Positions 30,284-40,374 are shown, numbered from the stretch's first letter. The stretch is 64,000 bases of DNA from Streptomyces sp. 11x1 (GCF_032598905.1 NZ_CP122458.1:8829001-8893000); one strand, 5' to 3'. Numbers and translations: made by a program. Notes: generated by a model not told the origin, from the letters alone.

Positions 30284-30631
30284 TCCGGTTGTCGTACCGG
30301 CGCGGTAGGCTGGCCGACTGTCGTACCGCACTTCGACACCCGGCACTTCGTCGGTCAATGTCCTAAAAGCGCGCCCGATTTGGGAGCGTGTGTGGTAAGG
30401 CGCAACGGGGAGGACGCGCAACGTGGCGCAGTCCACAGCGGACCGTCGCGGATCAAGCTGTCGCGACGGGGGGACGACCGGGACAATGGCCCTTCAATGG
30501 CTTTGTCGACATGCAGGCGGGTCGTCACGTGCCGCTGGGCACGCACGCTCGTTCTCCACAGTGGGGGCGGTAGGTGCGCCGTTCCCGGGCCAGCTGGCAT
30601 GGAGGCACTAACCGATGGGCGAGGGGTACGC
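30284..30631 (+). other. 348-bp gap between cobL and bluB-cobT
   Basis: No gene. Short hairpins occur (for example CTGTCGCGAC near 30470) and AATGGC is repeated near 30490. I looked for a cobalamin riboswitch B12 box (GCCACTG) and did not find one. In-frame starts for the next gene at 30380 and 30599 have no better ribosome-binding site than 30632. It may contain a promoter or untranslated leader. Confidence 0.5.
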
Positions 30632-33600
30632 ATGACCGACACCGGCCAGGTCCCGGGCGAGGGACTGCCGGAGAGCGCAGGCATGGTGGAGCAGCCGGGC
30701 GTCCCCGCGCCGGGTGCGTACACCTACCTCTCCGAGACCGCCGCCGAGGACGAGGACCTTCTGCTGCCGGGCGCCCAGGGCGCGTGGGGCAACGAGATGC
30801 CGCCGCCCGCCCCCGAGCCCGTCGTCCAGGTCGTCCACGAGCCGGGACCGCACGAGATGTCCGGTCGCGACAGCGGCGCGCACGACCTCAGTGCCGTCCG
30901 CACCCCCGTCGCGACGCCCGTCCCGCAGCCGCCGGTGGCCCGCCGCCCGCTGCACCTCGGCCCGCCGACCCCCGACGCCTCCGCCAGCCCGGTCCGCTCC
31001 CTCGCCGACCGGGGCCCGGCCGGCGCTCCCGTACCGCCGGGCGCCGCACGCCACGCCGGTCCTTCCACCACCGGTCCGGAGTACCTCGACGGGCCACAGC
31101 AGCCTGTGTCGCAGTGGGTGGGCGCCCCCGCCCAGGCCGCTCCCGCGCGGGGAGTCGCCGAAGGGGGAGCGGCTGCAGAAACGGTCGTTCCGCAGGAGAC
31201 GCCCCTCTCCGTGGCCGTGGCCGAGGCGCCGCTGGCGGCGGAGGCCCCGCAGGGCGCGGCGGCCGACGAGGAGGTCCAGGACCTCGAGGCCCTCCACCAG
31301 GCGCAGGACGCCGCCTACGCCCTGGCCCAGGAGGCCGCGGTCGCGCAGTTCCGCACCCCGGAGGCGGTCGGGACGCCGGTCGCGGCACACCTCCAGGCCC
31401 CCGAGGTCACGGAAGCGCCGGAGACGGCTGATGCGCCGGCCGCCCACGTCGAGGCTCCGGCCGCCGATGCCGCCGCAACGGCCGTCGAGGTTCCGCAGGC
31501 GGCCCAGACGACGGCTGAGGCCGAGGCCTCGCAGGTGGCCGAGGCACCCAGAGCCGTCGAGCCCGCCCAGGTCCCCCCATCCGTCGAGGCACCCGCCTCC
31601 GACCAGCACCAGATTCCTGTCCCCGGGGCTGCCGTCGAGCCCACGGCTGCGGAGACGGCCGAAGCCGCGGCCGCGGCTGGGGCCGTCGAGGAGCCCGCGC
31701 AGCCTCCGCAGGCCGAGGCGCCGCAGCCCGAGCAGGCCGCGATGACTCCCGAGGCCCAGGCTCCCGAAACCCAGGTCGTCGGGGCCCCGGCCGCCGAGGA
31801 GGCCGCCGCTGCCACCGCGGCCGCACAGGCACCGGACGCGACGCCTTTCCCCCCGGCCGCACAGGACCCCGAGCCGATCGCGGCACAGACCGTCGACGAG
31901 GCACAGGACGCCCCCCAGGCCGCACCGGAGACGGAGGCCGCCGCCCCGGTCGACGCTTCCGCCGAGGACCGGCCCGCAGAGGCGCCCGTGCCGTCGCAGC
32001 CCGAAGCCGTGACCGCAGACCCGGCGACGCCACCGACCGAGGCAGCGGGCCCCGAGCAGCCCGCCACCGCACCCCAGCAGCAGACGCCGACTGCCGTGCC
32101 CGACGAGCCGGCCTCCACCGAAGCCCCGGACCCGCAGACCGCGGCCGTCGCGCCGGATGAGGAGAACGCCGCCGCGTCCTCGGCCGAGCAGACCGCCGAG
32201 GTCCCGCCGGACACGGCCCCGGACACCGAGCCCGCGCAGGACCCCGCGCAGTCGGCGCAGACCCCGGCCGCCGAGGAGCCCCAGCCGACGGAGACCGACC
32301 AGGCGGGCCCGCACCCCACGGGCCAGGACCCGCAGGTCGCCGAGCCGGACGCACCCGCCGCGAACCCGGCGAACCAGGAACAGGACCCGGCCCAAGGCCA
32401 GACCCAGGACCAGGATCAGGACCCGAGCCAGGACCCGGCCGTGGCGGCCCAGGCCGCCGTGACCGTCCCGCAGCCGGAGCCCGCGCAGCCCCTCACCTCC
32501 GACACCACCGCCGAGCCGGAGGCCACGGAAGCGGACGCGGCGGTCCAGCCGACCGACGACGCGGACGCCCAAGACCCCGCCCCCGCCGACGAGTCGACCG
32601 GCGAGGTCCCGCCTCCCGCCGAGCCCACGGCCGCCCCCGCCCCCGCATCCGTGGACCCGGCCTCCGCCGACCCGTCGGTCGCCGAGCCGCTCGCCGCAGA
32701 CGCCCAGGCAGCACCGGCCTCCGGGATCGATGCCCCGCAGGGCGCCGTCATCCAGCCCCCGGCCGAGCCCGAGGCCGACGCCCCGGCCCTCGCGGTGAGC
32801 TCCCAGGAGCCTGCGCCCGAGACCGAGGCGCTGGTGCTTCCTCCGCTCCCCGAGCACGCCGGCCCGACGCCCGCCGCTGCCGAGTTCCCGGCCGCCGAGG
32901 GACAGACGGACGCGCCCGAGCCGCAGACAGCGACGACTGAGGGCGCACCGGAGACGGAGGGCGAGCCCGTGGCTGCCAGGGTCCCCGCCCCCCGGGACTC
33001 CGAGGCCGAGACGATCGTCGTACCGCAGCCGCTCGCGGCGGCCGGCGCCCACCCGGACGTCGTCCAGAGCGCCGAGGACCTCGACACCAGGGCCGCCGGC
33101 CAGGAGGACGACGAAACGACGGCGCCGGAGGCAGCAGCAGTGGAATCAGCAGCCGAAGAGAGCGCGGCCCCGGTGGAAGAAGTACCCGAAGACGTGAGGG
33201 ACGAAGTGCGGCAGCCCACCGGTCCGGCCGCGCCCCCCTACGACGACGCCGAGCGCGAGGCCGTCCTGAAGGTCATGCGGGAGCGCCGCGACATCCGCAA
33301 CGGCTTCCGCTCCGACCCCATCCCGCACGACGTGCTGCTCCGTGTCCTGGAGGCCGCCCACACGGCCCCCTCCGTAGGCCACTCGCAGCCCTGGGACTTC
33401 GTGGTCATCCGGTCGGCCGAGACCCGCCGCACCATGCACGAACTCGCCCAGCGCCAGCGCGAGGCGTACGCCAAGTCGCTGCCCAAGGGCCGGGCGAAGC
33501 AGTTCAAGGAACTGAAGATCGAGGCGATCCTCGACACCCCGGTCAACATCGTCGTCACCGCCGACCCGACCCGCGGCGGCCGCCACACCCTGGGCCGCCA

Positions 33601-34954
33601 CACCCAGCCGCAGATGGCGCCCTACTCCTCCGCGCTCGCGGTCGAGAACCTGTGGCTCGCGGCCCGCGCGGAGGGCCTCGGCGTCGGCTGGGTCAGCTTC
33701 TTCGACGAGCGCGAGATGGTCCGCGCCCTCGGCCTCCCCGAACACCTGGAGGTCGTGGCGTACCTGTGCGTCGGGTACGTCGACGAGTTCCCGGAGGAGC
33801 CCGAGCTGATGCAGGCGGGCTGGGCCAAGCGCCGCCCGCTGTCCTGGGTCGTCCACGAGGAGACGTACGGCCGCCGCGCCCTGCCCGGCGCCGAGCCGCA
33901 CGACCTCCTCGCCGAGACCGTCGCCGGTATCCGCCCGCTGGACGCCAAGGCGCTCGGCGAGGCGTGGGAACGGCAGAAGCGCATGACCAAACCGGCCGGC
34001 GCCCTCGGCATGCTGGAGATCATCTCCGCCCAGCTGGCCGGGCTGTCCCGCCAGTGCCCGCCGCCGATCCCGGAGCCCGCGGCCGTCGCGATCTTCGCGG
34101 GCGACCACGGTGTCCACGCCCAGGGCGTCACCCCCTGGCCCCAGGAGGTGACGGCCCAGATGGTCGCCAACTTCCTCGGCGGGGGAGCGGTCTGCAATGC
34201 CTTCGCCGCCCAGGTGGGCGCCGAGGTCTGCGTCGTGGACGTGGGCGTGGCGAGCGACCTCCCGGCCACCCCGGGGCTGCTGCCGCGCAAGGTCCGCGCC
34301 GGTACGTCCGACATGACCACCGGCCCCGCGATGACCCGCGAGGAGGCCAAGCAGGCCATCGAGGTGGGCATCGAGACGGCCCGTGATCTGGTGGCGGCCG
34401 GTAACAAGGCGCTGCTCACAGGTGAGATGGGCATCGCCAACACCACGGCCTCCGCCGCCCTGATCGCCGTCTTCACCGGCGCCGACCCCTCCGAGGTCAC
34501 CGGCCGGGGCACCGGCATCAACGACGAGACCCTCGCCCGCAAGACCGAGGTCGTCCGCCGTGCCATCGAACTCCACCAGCCGGACCCCGCCGACCCCATC
34601 GGCGTCCTGGCAGCCATCGGCGGCTTCGAACACGCCGCCATCGTCGGCCTCCTCCTCGGCGGCGCCTCCCTCCGTACACCGGTGATCCTCGACGGCGTCA
34701 GCGCCGGCGCGGCCGCCCTGGTGGCCCGCGCCATCGCTCCCGAGGTCCTCGCCGCGTGCATCGCGGGCCACCGCAGTGCGGAGCCGGGCCATGTGGCCGC
34801 CCTCCAGAAACTGGGCCTGCGCCCCCTGGTCGACCTCGACCTCCGCCTCGGCGAGGGCACCGGCGCCCTCCTGGCCCTCCCGGTGGTCCAGAGCGCGGCA
34901 CGAGCGATGCACGAGGTGGCGACGTTCGACTCGGCGGGGGTGACCGAGAAGTAG
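30632..34954 (+). CDS. BluB-CobT fusion with long disordered N-terminus
   Basis: Bifunctional lower-ligand enzyme for cobalamin. Residues about 866-1085 match BluB, which makes 5,6-dimethylbenzimidazole from FMNH2 (RRDIRNGFRSDPIP, APSVGHSQPWDF, SFFDEREMV). Residues about 1090-1435 match CobT, which joins DMB to nicotinate mononucleotide (FAGDHGVHAQG, GEMGIANTTAS, and the catalytic Glu in LGEGTGA). The first 860 or so residues are a low-complexity Pro/Ala/Glu/Gln/Asp stretch with no domain, but the frame is unbroken and acidic throughout. ATG 30632 has GAGGGG nearby. 1440 residues. The fusion channels DMB directly; the role of the tail is unknown. Confidence 0.9.
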   Translation: MTDTGQVPGEGLPESAGMVEQPGVPAPGAYTYLSETAAEDEDLLLPGAQGAWGNEMPPPAPEPVVQVVHEPGPHEMSGRDSGAHDLSAVRTPVATPVPQPPVARRPLHLGPPTPDASASPVRSLADRGPAGAPVPPGAARHAGPSTTGPEYLDGPQQPVSQWVGAPAQAAPARGVAEGGAAAETVVPQETPLSVAVAEAPLAAEAPQGAAADEEVQDLEALHQAQDAAYALAQEAAVAQFRTPEAVGTPVAAHLQAPEVTEAPETADAPAAHVEAPAADAAATAVEVPQAAQTTAEAEASQVAEAPRAVEPAQVPPSVEAPASDQHQIPVPGAAVEPTAAETAEAAAAAGAVEEPAQPPQAEAPQPEQAAMTPEAQAPETQVVGAPAAEEAAAATAAAQAPDATPFPPAAQDPEPIAAQTVDEAQDAPQAAPETEAAAPVDASAEDRPAEAPVPSQPEAVTADPATPPTEAAGPEQPATAPQQQTPTAVPDEPASTEAPDPQTAAVAPDEENAAASSAEQTAEVPPDTAPDTEPAQDPAQSAQTPAAEEPQPTETDQAGPHPTGQDPQVAEPDAPAANPANQEQDPAQGQTQDQDQDPSQDPAVAAQAAVTVPQPEPAQPLTSDTTAEPEATEADAAVQPTDDADAQDPAPADESTGEVPPPAEPTAAPAPASVDPASADPSVAEPLAADAQAAPASGIDAPQGAVIQPPAEPEADAPALAVSSQEPAPETEALVLPPLPEHAGPTPAAAEFPAAEGQTDAPEPQTATTEGAPETEGEPVAARVPAPRDSEAETIVVPQPLAAAGAHPDVVQSAEDLDTRAAGQEDDETTAPEAAAVESAAEESAAPVEEVPEDVRDEVRQPTGPAAPPYDDAEREAVLKVMRERRDIRNGFRSDPIPHDVLLRVLEAAHTAPSVGHSQPWDFVVIRSAETRRTMHELAQRQREAYAKSLPKGRAKQFKELKIEAILDTPVNIVVTADPTRGGRHTLGRHTQPQMAPYSSALAVENLWLAARAEGLGVGWVSFFDEREMVRALGLPEHLEVVAYLCVGYVDEFPEEPELMQAGWAKRRPLSWVVHEETYGRRALPGAEPHDLLAETVAGIRPLDAKALGEAWERQKRMTKPAGALGMLEIISAQLAGLSRQCPPPIPEPAAVAIFAGDHGVHAQGVTPWPQEVTAQMVANFLGGGAVCNAFAAQVGAEVCVVDVGVASDLPATPGLLPRKVRAGTSDMTTGPAMTREEAKQAIEVGIETARDLVAAGNKALLTGEMGIANTTASAALIAVFTGADPSEVTGRGTGINDETLARKTEVVRRAIELHQPDPADPIGVLAAIGGFEHAAIVGLLLGGASLRTPVILDGVSAGAAALVARAIAPEVLAACIAGHRSAEPGHVAALQKLGLRPLVDLDLRLGEGTGALLALPVVQSAARAMHEVATFDSAGVTEK

Positions 34955-34995
34955 AGGACGAGTGGGCGCCGGGTTCGTTCTCGGCAGGGCCGTGG

Positions 34996-35080
34996 TTGTG
35001 GGCAGTCGTTCCGCTGGGGCGACTGGGGCACCTCCCGTTCGAGCGAAGTCGAGAATGGGGGAGGGTGGGCACAGCCGTCC
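34996..35080. repeat. Dispersed repeat B, copy 3
   Basis: Carries GGCAGTCGTTCCGCTGGGGC, GGGGCACCTCCCGTTC, GAGCGAAGTCGAG and ATGGGGGAGGGTGGGC. Lies after bluB-cobT in a 270-base gap with no gene; probably a terminator module. Confidence 0.7.
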
Positions 35081-35224
35081 GCCGGGCTGTACTCAACAAC
35101 GGCGCTCAGCCATGCACCTGCTGAGCCTCACCTCCCACCCGCCCCTTAGAATCCGCACGTCAGGGTCGCTCCACAGCCGCAGCGCACCTCACCCGCACAA
35201 AGCCCCGCAGGGAGCCGCACCCTC

Positions 35225-36457
35225 ATGGCCGAACACCCCGCCTACCCCGTAGGCCTCCGCCTCGCCGGCCGCCGCGTGGTCGTCGTCGGCGGCGGCCAGG
35301 TCGCCCAGCGCCGCCTGCCCGCCCTCATCGCGGCCGGTGCCGACATCGTCCTCGTCTCGCCGAGCGCGACACCCTCCGTGGAGGCGATGGTGGACGCGGG
35401 CGAGCTGACCTGGGAGAAGCGCCGCTACGCGGAGGGCGACCTCGCCGAGGCCTGGTACGTCCTGATCGCCACCGGCGACCCGGAGGCGAACGCCCGCGCG
35501 TCCGCTGAGGCGGAGCGCCACCGCATCTGGTGCGTGCGCTCCGACAGCGCCGAGGAGGCCACCGCCTGGACTCCTGCGACCGGCCACAGCGAGGGCGTCA
35601 CGGTCGCCGTCCTCACCGCCCGCGCCGAGGGCCGCGACCCTCGCCACACCGCCGCCATCCGTGACGCGGTCGTCGAGGGCCTGCGCGACGGCACCCTCGT
35701 CGCCCCCCATCACCGCACCCGCACCCCCGGCGTCTCCCTCGTCGGCGGTGGTCCCGGTGACCCGGACCTGATCACCGTGCGCGGACGCCGCCTCCTCGCC
35801 GAGGCCGATGTCGTCATCGCCGACCGCCTCGGCCCCCGCGACCTCCTCGCCGAACTCCCGCCCCACGTCGAGGTGATCGACGCGGCGAAGATCCCGTACG
35901 GCCGCTTCATGGCGCAGGAGGCCATCAACAACGCGCTGATCGAACACGCGAAGCAGGGCAAGTCGGTCGTCCGCCTCAAGGGCGGTGACCCGTACGTCTT
36001 CGGTCGCGGCATGGAGGAGCTCCAGGCCCTCGCCGAGGCCGGCATCCCGTGCACGGTCGTCCCCGGCATCTCCAGCTCGATCTCCGTCCCGAGCGCGGCC
36101 GGCATCCCGGTCACCCACCGGGGCGTCGCCCACGAGTTCACCGTGGTCAGCGGCCATGTGGCCCCCGACGACGAGCGCTCCCTGGTGGACTGGCCGGCCC
36201 TGGCACGCCTCACCGGCACCCTCGTGATCCTCATGGGCGTCGACAAGATCGGCCGGATCGCGGAGACCCTGGTGACGAACGGCAAGTCCCCGGACACCCC
36301 GGTCGCCCTGATCCAGGAGGGCACCACGGCCGCACAGCGCCGGGTCGACGCGACCCTCGCCACCGTCGCCGAGACCGTGCGGACGGCAGAGGTCAAGCCG
36401 CCGGCGGTCATCGTCATCGGCGAGGTGGTGAAGGTGGGCCCCGGGACGCACGCCTAA
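35225..36457 (+). CDS. cobA: Uroporphyrinogen-III C-methyltransferase with precorrin-2 dehydrogenase-like domain
   Basis: Makes precorrin-2, the branch point for cobalamin and siroheme. Residues 1-150 form a CysG-N/Met8-like NAD domain (VVVVGGGQVAQRR) that may also oxidise precorrin-2 to sirohydrochlorin. Residues 165-405 are the SUMT domain (VGGGPGDPDLITVRG, LKGGDPYVFGRG, VVPGISS). 410 residues, shorter than E. coli CysG because the ferrochelatase segment is reduced. It could equally be called cysG. ATG 35225. Confidence 0.92.
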   Translation: MAEHPAYPVGLRLAGRRVVVVGGGQVAQRRLPALIAAGADIVLVSPSATPSVEAMVDAGELTWEKRRYAEGDLAEAWYVLIATGDPEANARASAEAERHRIWCVRSDSAEEATAWTPATGHSEGVTVAVLTARAEGRDPRHTAAIRDAVVEGLRDGTLVAPHHRTRTPGVSLVGGGPGDPDLITVRGRRLLAEADVVIADRLGPRDLLAELPPHVEVIDAAKIPYGRFMAQEAINNALIEHAKQGKSVVRLKGGDPYVFGRGMEELQALAEAGIPCTVVPGISSSISVPSAAGIPVTHRGVAHEFTVVSGHVAPDDERSLVDWPALARLTGTLVILMGVDKIGRIAETLVTNGKSPDTPVALIQEGTTAAQRRVDATLATVAETVRTAEVKPPAVIVIGEVVKVGPGTHA

Positions 36458-36562
36458 ACCCCGGCAGGCGCCCCCGGAGCACGGGGAGCGGAATTGTAAC
36501 CACCGGTAACACACCCGTCCCGAGCCGTTGGCACCACACCCAGGACAAGGCAGTATCACCCT

Positions 36563-37387
36563 GTGGCCGATCTCATCACCGTTGAGGACCCCGACGACCC
36601 GCGCCTGCGCGACTACACCGGCCTGACCGACGTGGAGCTGCGCCGCAGACGCGAACCCGCCGAGGGCCTGTTCATCGCCGAGGGCGAGAAGGTCATCAGA
36701 CGGGCCAAGGAAGCCGGCTACGAGATGCGCTCGATGTTGCTCTCCGCGAAGTGGGTCGACGTCATGCGCGACGTCATCGACGAACTCCCGGCCCCCGTCT
36801 ACGCGGTCAGCCCCGAGCTCGCCGAACAGGTCACCGGCTACCACGTGCACCGGGGCGCCCTCGCCTCCATGCAGCGCAAGCCGCTGCAGACGGCCGACCA
36901 GCTCCTGGGGGCCGCCCGCCGGGTCGTGATCATGGAGTCGGTCAACGACCACACCAACATCGGCGCGATCTTCCGCTCCGCCGCCGCCCTCGGCATGGAC
37001 GCGGTCCTGCTCTCCCCGGACTGCGCCGACCCGCTCTACCGCCGTAGCGTCAAGGTCTCCATGGGCGCGGTCTTCTCGGTCCCTTACGCCCGTCTCGACA
37101 CCTGGCCCAAGGGCCTCGACGCCGTACGCGACGCCGGTTTCGCCCTCCTCGCCCTCACCCCGGACGAGAAGGCGAAGTCCCTGGACGAGGCCGCCCCGCA
37201 CCGTATGGACCGCGTGGCCCTGATGCTCGGCGCCGAGGGCGACGGCCTCTCCACCAAGGCCCTCATGTCCGCCGACGAATGGGTCCGCATCCCGATGGCC
37301 CACGGGGTCGACTCCCTCAACGTGGGCGCGGCGGCGGCGGTCGCCTTCTACGCGGTGGCGACGGGCCGCCCACACCCGGCCCCGTAA
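36563..37387 (+). CDS. TrmH/SpoU-family RNA 2'-O-methyltransferase
   Basis: SAM-dependent methylation of a ribose in tRNA or rRNA. An N-terminal substrate-binding domain (residues 20-100) precedes the SPOUT knot. SpoU motifs are visible: motif 1 HTNIGAIFRSAAALG, motif 2 LMLGAEGDGL, motif 3 IPMAHGVDSLNVGAAAAV. 274 residues. GTG 36563; the upstream site is weak. Target base unknown. Confidence 0.9.
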   Translation: MADLITVEDPDDPRLRDYTGLTDVELRRRREPAEGLFIAEGEKVIRRAKEAGYEMRSMLLSAKWVDVMRDVIDELPAPVYAVSPELAEQVTGYHVHRGALASMQRKPLQTADQLLGAARRVVIMESVNDHTNIGAIFRSAAALGMDAVLLSPDCADPLYRRSVKVSMGAVFSVPYARLDTWPKGLDAVRDAGFALLALTPDEKAKSLDEAAPHRMDRVALMLGAEGDGLSTKALMSADEWVRIPMAHGVDSLNVGAAAAVAFYAVATGRPHPAP

Positions 37388-37484
37388 GGGGTGTGGGGAG
37401 CCGCCCGTCCAGCCCCCCACGCACCCGCGGCGAACAACCGAACAGCAGCTCCGAGCTCGGTCTTCCGACCGCCCGGAGCGCCTC

Positions 37485-38804
37485 TCAACTGCCGCCCGAC
37501 TCCACAACCGCCCGCTCGGGCCGGAGACCGTCGTCCCCGAGGCCCCGCGACGGCCCCTGGCACCCCTGGGCCGTCGCGATCCCGAGCGCGGCCAGCAACG
37601 TCACCACGACGAAGACGAAGAGCCGCTGCCGCAGCAGCCGGGGATTGGCGGGCCGCCGCCCGGTCCCGTTGGTCCGCGGCCCCGGCCGCCCCGCACCACT
37701 GCGCGGTGCGGGCCGCTTCCCCGCCCCGGAGGTGTTGCGCGACGACCCGGGCCGGGCCCCCGACCGCGAGCCGCCACCGGTGTGTGCACCGCCGCCCCCG
37801 CCCGTCCGGGAGCCACCTCCGGTCCGCGGCGACGGCGTACCCGCCGCACCCGGCTGCGCCCGACGGGTCTCCGGCGGCTGCCGCAACGTCCGCTGGTCGA
37901 CGTACTGCTCCGCGAGCCGCCCCGAGGGCCGGTCCGGATCGCCGCGCGGCGCGGGCGGGCGGACATCGGCCAGCCCCTGCGCCTCACGTGCGGCGATCTC
38001 CTTGAGCCGCAGCGACAGTTGCAGGGTGCTGGGCCGCTCGTCCGGGGCCTTCGCCAGACAGGCGCGGACCAGCGGGGCGAGCGCGTCGGGCACGCCGCGC
38101 AGCTGCGGTTCCTCGTGCACCACCCGGTAGAGCATGACCTCCGAACTGCCATGTCCGAAGGGTGAGTCGGAGGTCGCCGCGTAGGCGAGGGTGGCCCCGA
38201 GGGAGAAGACGTCCGTGGCCGGTGTGACCGCGGCCCCGCGCACCTGCTCGGGCGCGAGGAACCCGGGCGACCCGACGGCCGTGCCGACATGGGTCAGAGT
38301 GGACGCCCCGGTCGCCCAGGCGATGCCGAAGTCGATGATCCGCGGCCCCTTCGGGGACAGCAGGATGTTGGACGGCTTCAGATCCCGGTGCACGACCCCG
38401 GCCTCGTGCACGGCCACGAGCCCCTCGGAGAGGGCGGCACCGACGGCGGCCACGTCGGCGGCCGACATGGGCCCCTCCTCGGCGACCTTGTCGTGCAGCG
38501 ACGGCCCCGGCACGTACTGCGTGGCGAACCACGGACGGTCCGCCTCCAGATCGGCGGCGACCAGCCGGGCGGTGCACCCGCCCCTGATCCGCCGCGCCGC
38601 CGACACCTCGCGCGCGAACCGCGACCGGAACTCCTGGTCCTCCGCCAGATCCGGCCGGATCACCTTGAGCGCGACGCGCTGTCCACGCCGGTCGGAGCCC
38701 AGGTAGACGACGCCCATTCCGCCCGCGCCGAGCCGTCTGTGGATCCTGAACGAGCCGACGACGCGCGGGTCCTCGCGCCTCAGGCGCATCATCGCCATGT
38801 TCAT
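37485..38804 (-). CDS. Membrane Ser/Thr protein kinase (Hanks type)
   Basis: Phosphorylates proteins on Ser/Thr in response to an unknown signal. Kinase domain at residues about 15-270: P-loop GAGGMGVVYLG, lysine in VALKVI, catalytic HRDLKPSNILL, DFGIA and APE motifs. A Gly/Pro/Arg/Ser-rich juxtamembrane linker of about 120 residues follows, then one transmembrane helix (LFVFVVVTLLAALGI) and a tail of about 25 residues outside; there are no PASTA repeats. 439 residues. ATG 38804 is chosen over 38834 for a GGGG site; two further ATGs follow closely. Confidence 0.9.
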   Translation of the reverse strand: MNMAMMRLRREDPRVVGSFRIHRRLGAGGMGVVYLGSDRRGQRVALKVIRPDLAEDQEFRSRFAREVSAARRIRGGCTARLVAADLEADRPWFATQYVPGPSLHDKVAEEGPMSAADVAAVGAALSEGLVAVHEAGVVHRDLKPSNILLSPKGPRIIDFGIAWATGASTLTHVGTAVGSPGFLAPEQVRGAAVTPATDVFSLGATLAYAATSDSPFGHGSSEVMLYRVVHEEPQLRGVPDALAPLVRACLAKAPDERPSTLQLSLRLKEIAAREAQGLADVRPPAPRGDPDRPSGRLAEQYVDQRTLRQPPETRRAQPGAAGTPSPRTGGGSRTGGGGGAHTGGGSRSGARPGSSRNTSGAGKRPAPRSGAGRPGPRTNGTGRRPANPRLLRQRLFVFVVVTLLAALGIATAQGCQGPSRGLGDDGLRPERAVVESGGS

Positions 38805-39000
38805 CCCCGCTGCCCGTTCCGTCTGACGAGCCACAGCTTACGTTTCCAGGGCCGGGCGTGCGCAGAGGCCGCGCCCTCACGACCCGATCGATTGTCAGTG
38901 CCGGGTGGGAAACTTGAAAGGTGGTCAGGGAACAGGAGTTCGGGCCGGTGTTGGGCTACCTGTGATCCCAACCACCCACCACAGAAGGGGGATTGAACCC

Positions 39001-39240
39001 GTGAAGGGTGACCGTGTGGAGATAGTCGTCGACGCCGGGGACACGACGCGCACCTACGAGGTGATCGCGAGCAGGGCGGGCCGCCGGGTGGAGACGGCGG
39101 TACGCCGAGGTGTAGTGGAAGTGAGCGAAGTCACCCGCAATGGCTCTGTCGTACGAACGGCCAGGTTCATGGCCAACAGGGTCCTGGCCCTCGTCGAACA
39201 GCCGGTGCCCCGGGAGGACGGCTCGGAGCGAACGGCGTGA
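39001..39240 (+). CDS. Small conserved-type protein, function unknown
   Basis: 79 residues, GTG start with AAGGGG upstream. Predominantly beta-strand (DRVEIVVDAGDTTRTYEVI, RVETAVRRGVVEVSEV), short and basic-acidic balanced, soluble. I do not recognise the family. Ends before a 277-base gap with no other gene. Confidence 0.65.
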   Translation: MKGDRVEIVVDAGDTTRTYEVIASRAGRRVETAVRRGVVEVSEVTRNGSVVRTARFMANRVLALVEQPVPREDGSERTA

Positions 39241-39517
39241 TGACCGCGTGACGACAGAGTGACAACAGGGGGCAGACCGGACGTCCCTTCCGGGAAGACC
39301 CCGAGACCTAGGACCCCGTCTCCACCCTGGGGAGTACGTCGCAGGTCACCGCTCATCCTCGGGGAGGCCCGGCAATCGGTACGAGGGCATGACGACCCGG
39401 ACGGGCCGCGCGCCTAGATTTGAGGTCAAGCGGCGGGTGCAGCACTCGTCCCCCGAGGTCAGGCACCCGCCGCTGCCAACGACAGAGCAAGACCTACGAG
39501 AAGTCGGAGGAGGGACC

Positions 39518-39718
39518 ATGGCCCACACGGCACCGCGGACCGCGATCCGCGCACGGGAGCGCGGGGTGTTCACCGCCGACCGCCGCGCGGGTCGTCGCCA
39601 CCCCTTGGTCGCGACCGCGATGGTCCTCCCCCTGGCGACCCTGCTCGTGTACGCCTTCGGCGGCTGGGAAGCAGTGGTCACACAAGCGTCGTCCGTGGGT
39701 GTGATGCTGGGGCGCTGA
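39518..39718 (+). CDS. Small membrane protein, function unknown
   Basis: 66 residues. A basic N-terminus (about 28 residues, many Arg) precedes one helix (LVATAMVLPLATLLVYAF) and a short tail. ATG 39518 is preceded by GGAGGAGGG, a very strong site. Followed by a strong terminator at 39809, so transcribed alone or with 39001-39240. Confidence 0.65.
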   Translation: MAHTAPRTAIRARERGVFTADRRAGRRHPLVATAMVLPLATLLVYAFGGWEAVVTQASSVGVMLGR

Positions 39719-39808
39719 GCGGCGACCCCAGGCCCGGAAGAGCGGTCCGGGCGGGGACATCCACCCATGAAACCCCGTGGGGACGGGGGTGCGGCGGACG
39801 GCAAATAA

Positions 39809-39840
39809 ACGCCCGCGCAGCTGGGGAGCTGCGCGGGCGT
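39809..39840 (+). terminator. 14-bp perfect hairpin terminator
   Basis: Arms ACGCCCGCGCAGCT (39809-39822) and AGCTGCGCGGGCGT (39827-39840) with GGGG loop, followed by TGTCCT. It closes the small-protein unit just before the satellite array. Confidence 0.88.
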
Positions 39841-39940
39841 TGTCCTATCCCAGAACCAACCCCCGTCGCGCTCCCGCCGGCCTCGCTCTCCCGTCGGCTT
39901 ACGGTCCCGTCCGGCGTTGCTCTCCCGCCGACCAAGCTTG

Positions 39941-40374
39941 CCCTGCGGCCCTGCGGCCCTGCGGCCCTGCGGCCCTGCGGCCCTGCGGCCCTGCGGCCCT
40001 GCGGCCCTGCGGCCCTGCGGCCCTGCGGCCCTGCGGCCCTGCGGCCCTGCGGCCCTGCGGCCCTGCGGCCCTGCGGCCCTGCGGCCCTGCGGCCCTGCGG
40101 CCCTGCGGCCCTGCGGCCCTGCGGCCCTGCGGCCCTGCGGCCCTGCGGCCCTGCGGCCCTGCGGCCCTGCGGCCCTGCGGCCCTGCGGCCCTGCGGCCCT
40201 GCGGCCCTGCGGCCCTGCGGCCCTGCGGCCCTGCGGCCCTGCGGCCTGCCCCTGCGGCCCTGCGGCCCTGCGGCCTGCGGCCCCTGCGGCCCTGCGGCCC
40301 TGCGCCTGCGGCCCTGCCCCCTGCGGCCCTGCGGCCCTGCGGCCCTGCGGCCCTGCGGCCCTGCGGCCCTGCGG
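39941..40374. repeat. 8-bp satellite (CCCTGCGG)n
   Basis: 38 perfect consecutive copies fill 39941-40244 without a mismatch. A degenerate stretch follows, then 7 more perfect copies at 40319-40374. Because 8 is not a multiple of 3, all six frames are open, creating false long ORFs with the peptide CGPAALRP or AAGPQGRR. The minus strand has GGG every 8 bases, a continuous G-quadruplex-type pattern. No gene. Confidence 0.97.

Noticed and set aside
30284-30631. Cobalamin riboswitch upstream of bluB-cobT
   Set aside because: No B12 box or recognisable core; the position alone is insufficient.
30608-33052. Long minus-strand open frame opposite the bluB-cobT N-terminus
   Set aside because: Arg/Gly/Leu-rich reverse reading of a Pro/Ala/Glu-coding stretch; no start context and no domain.
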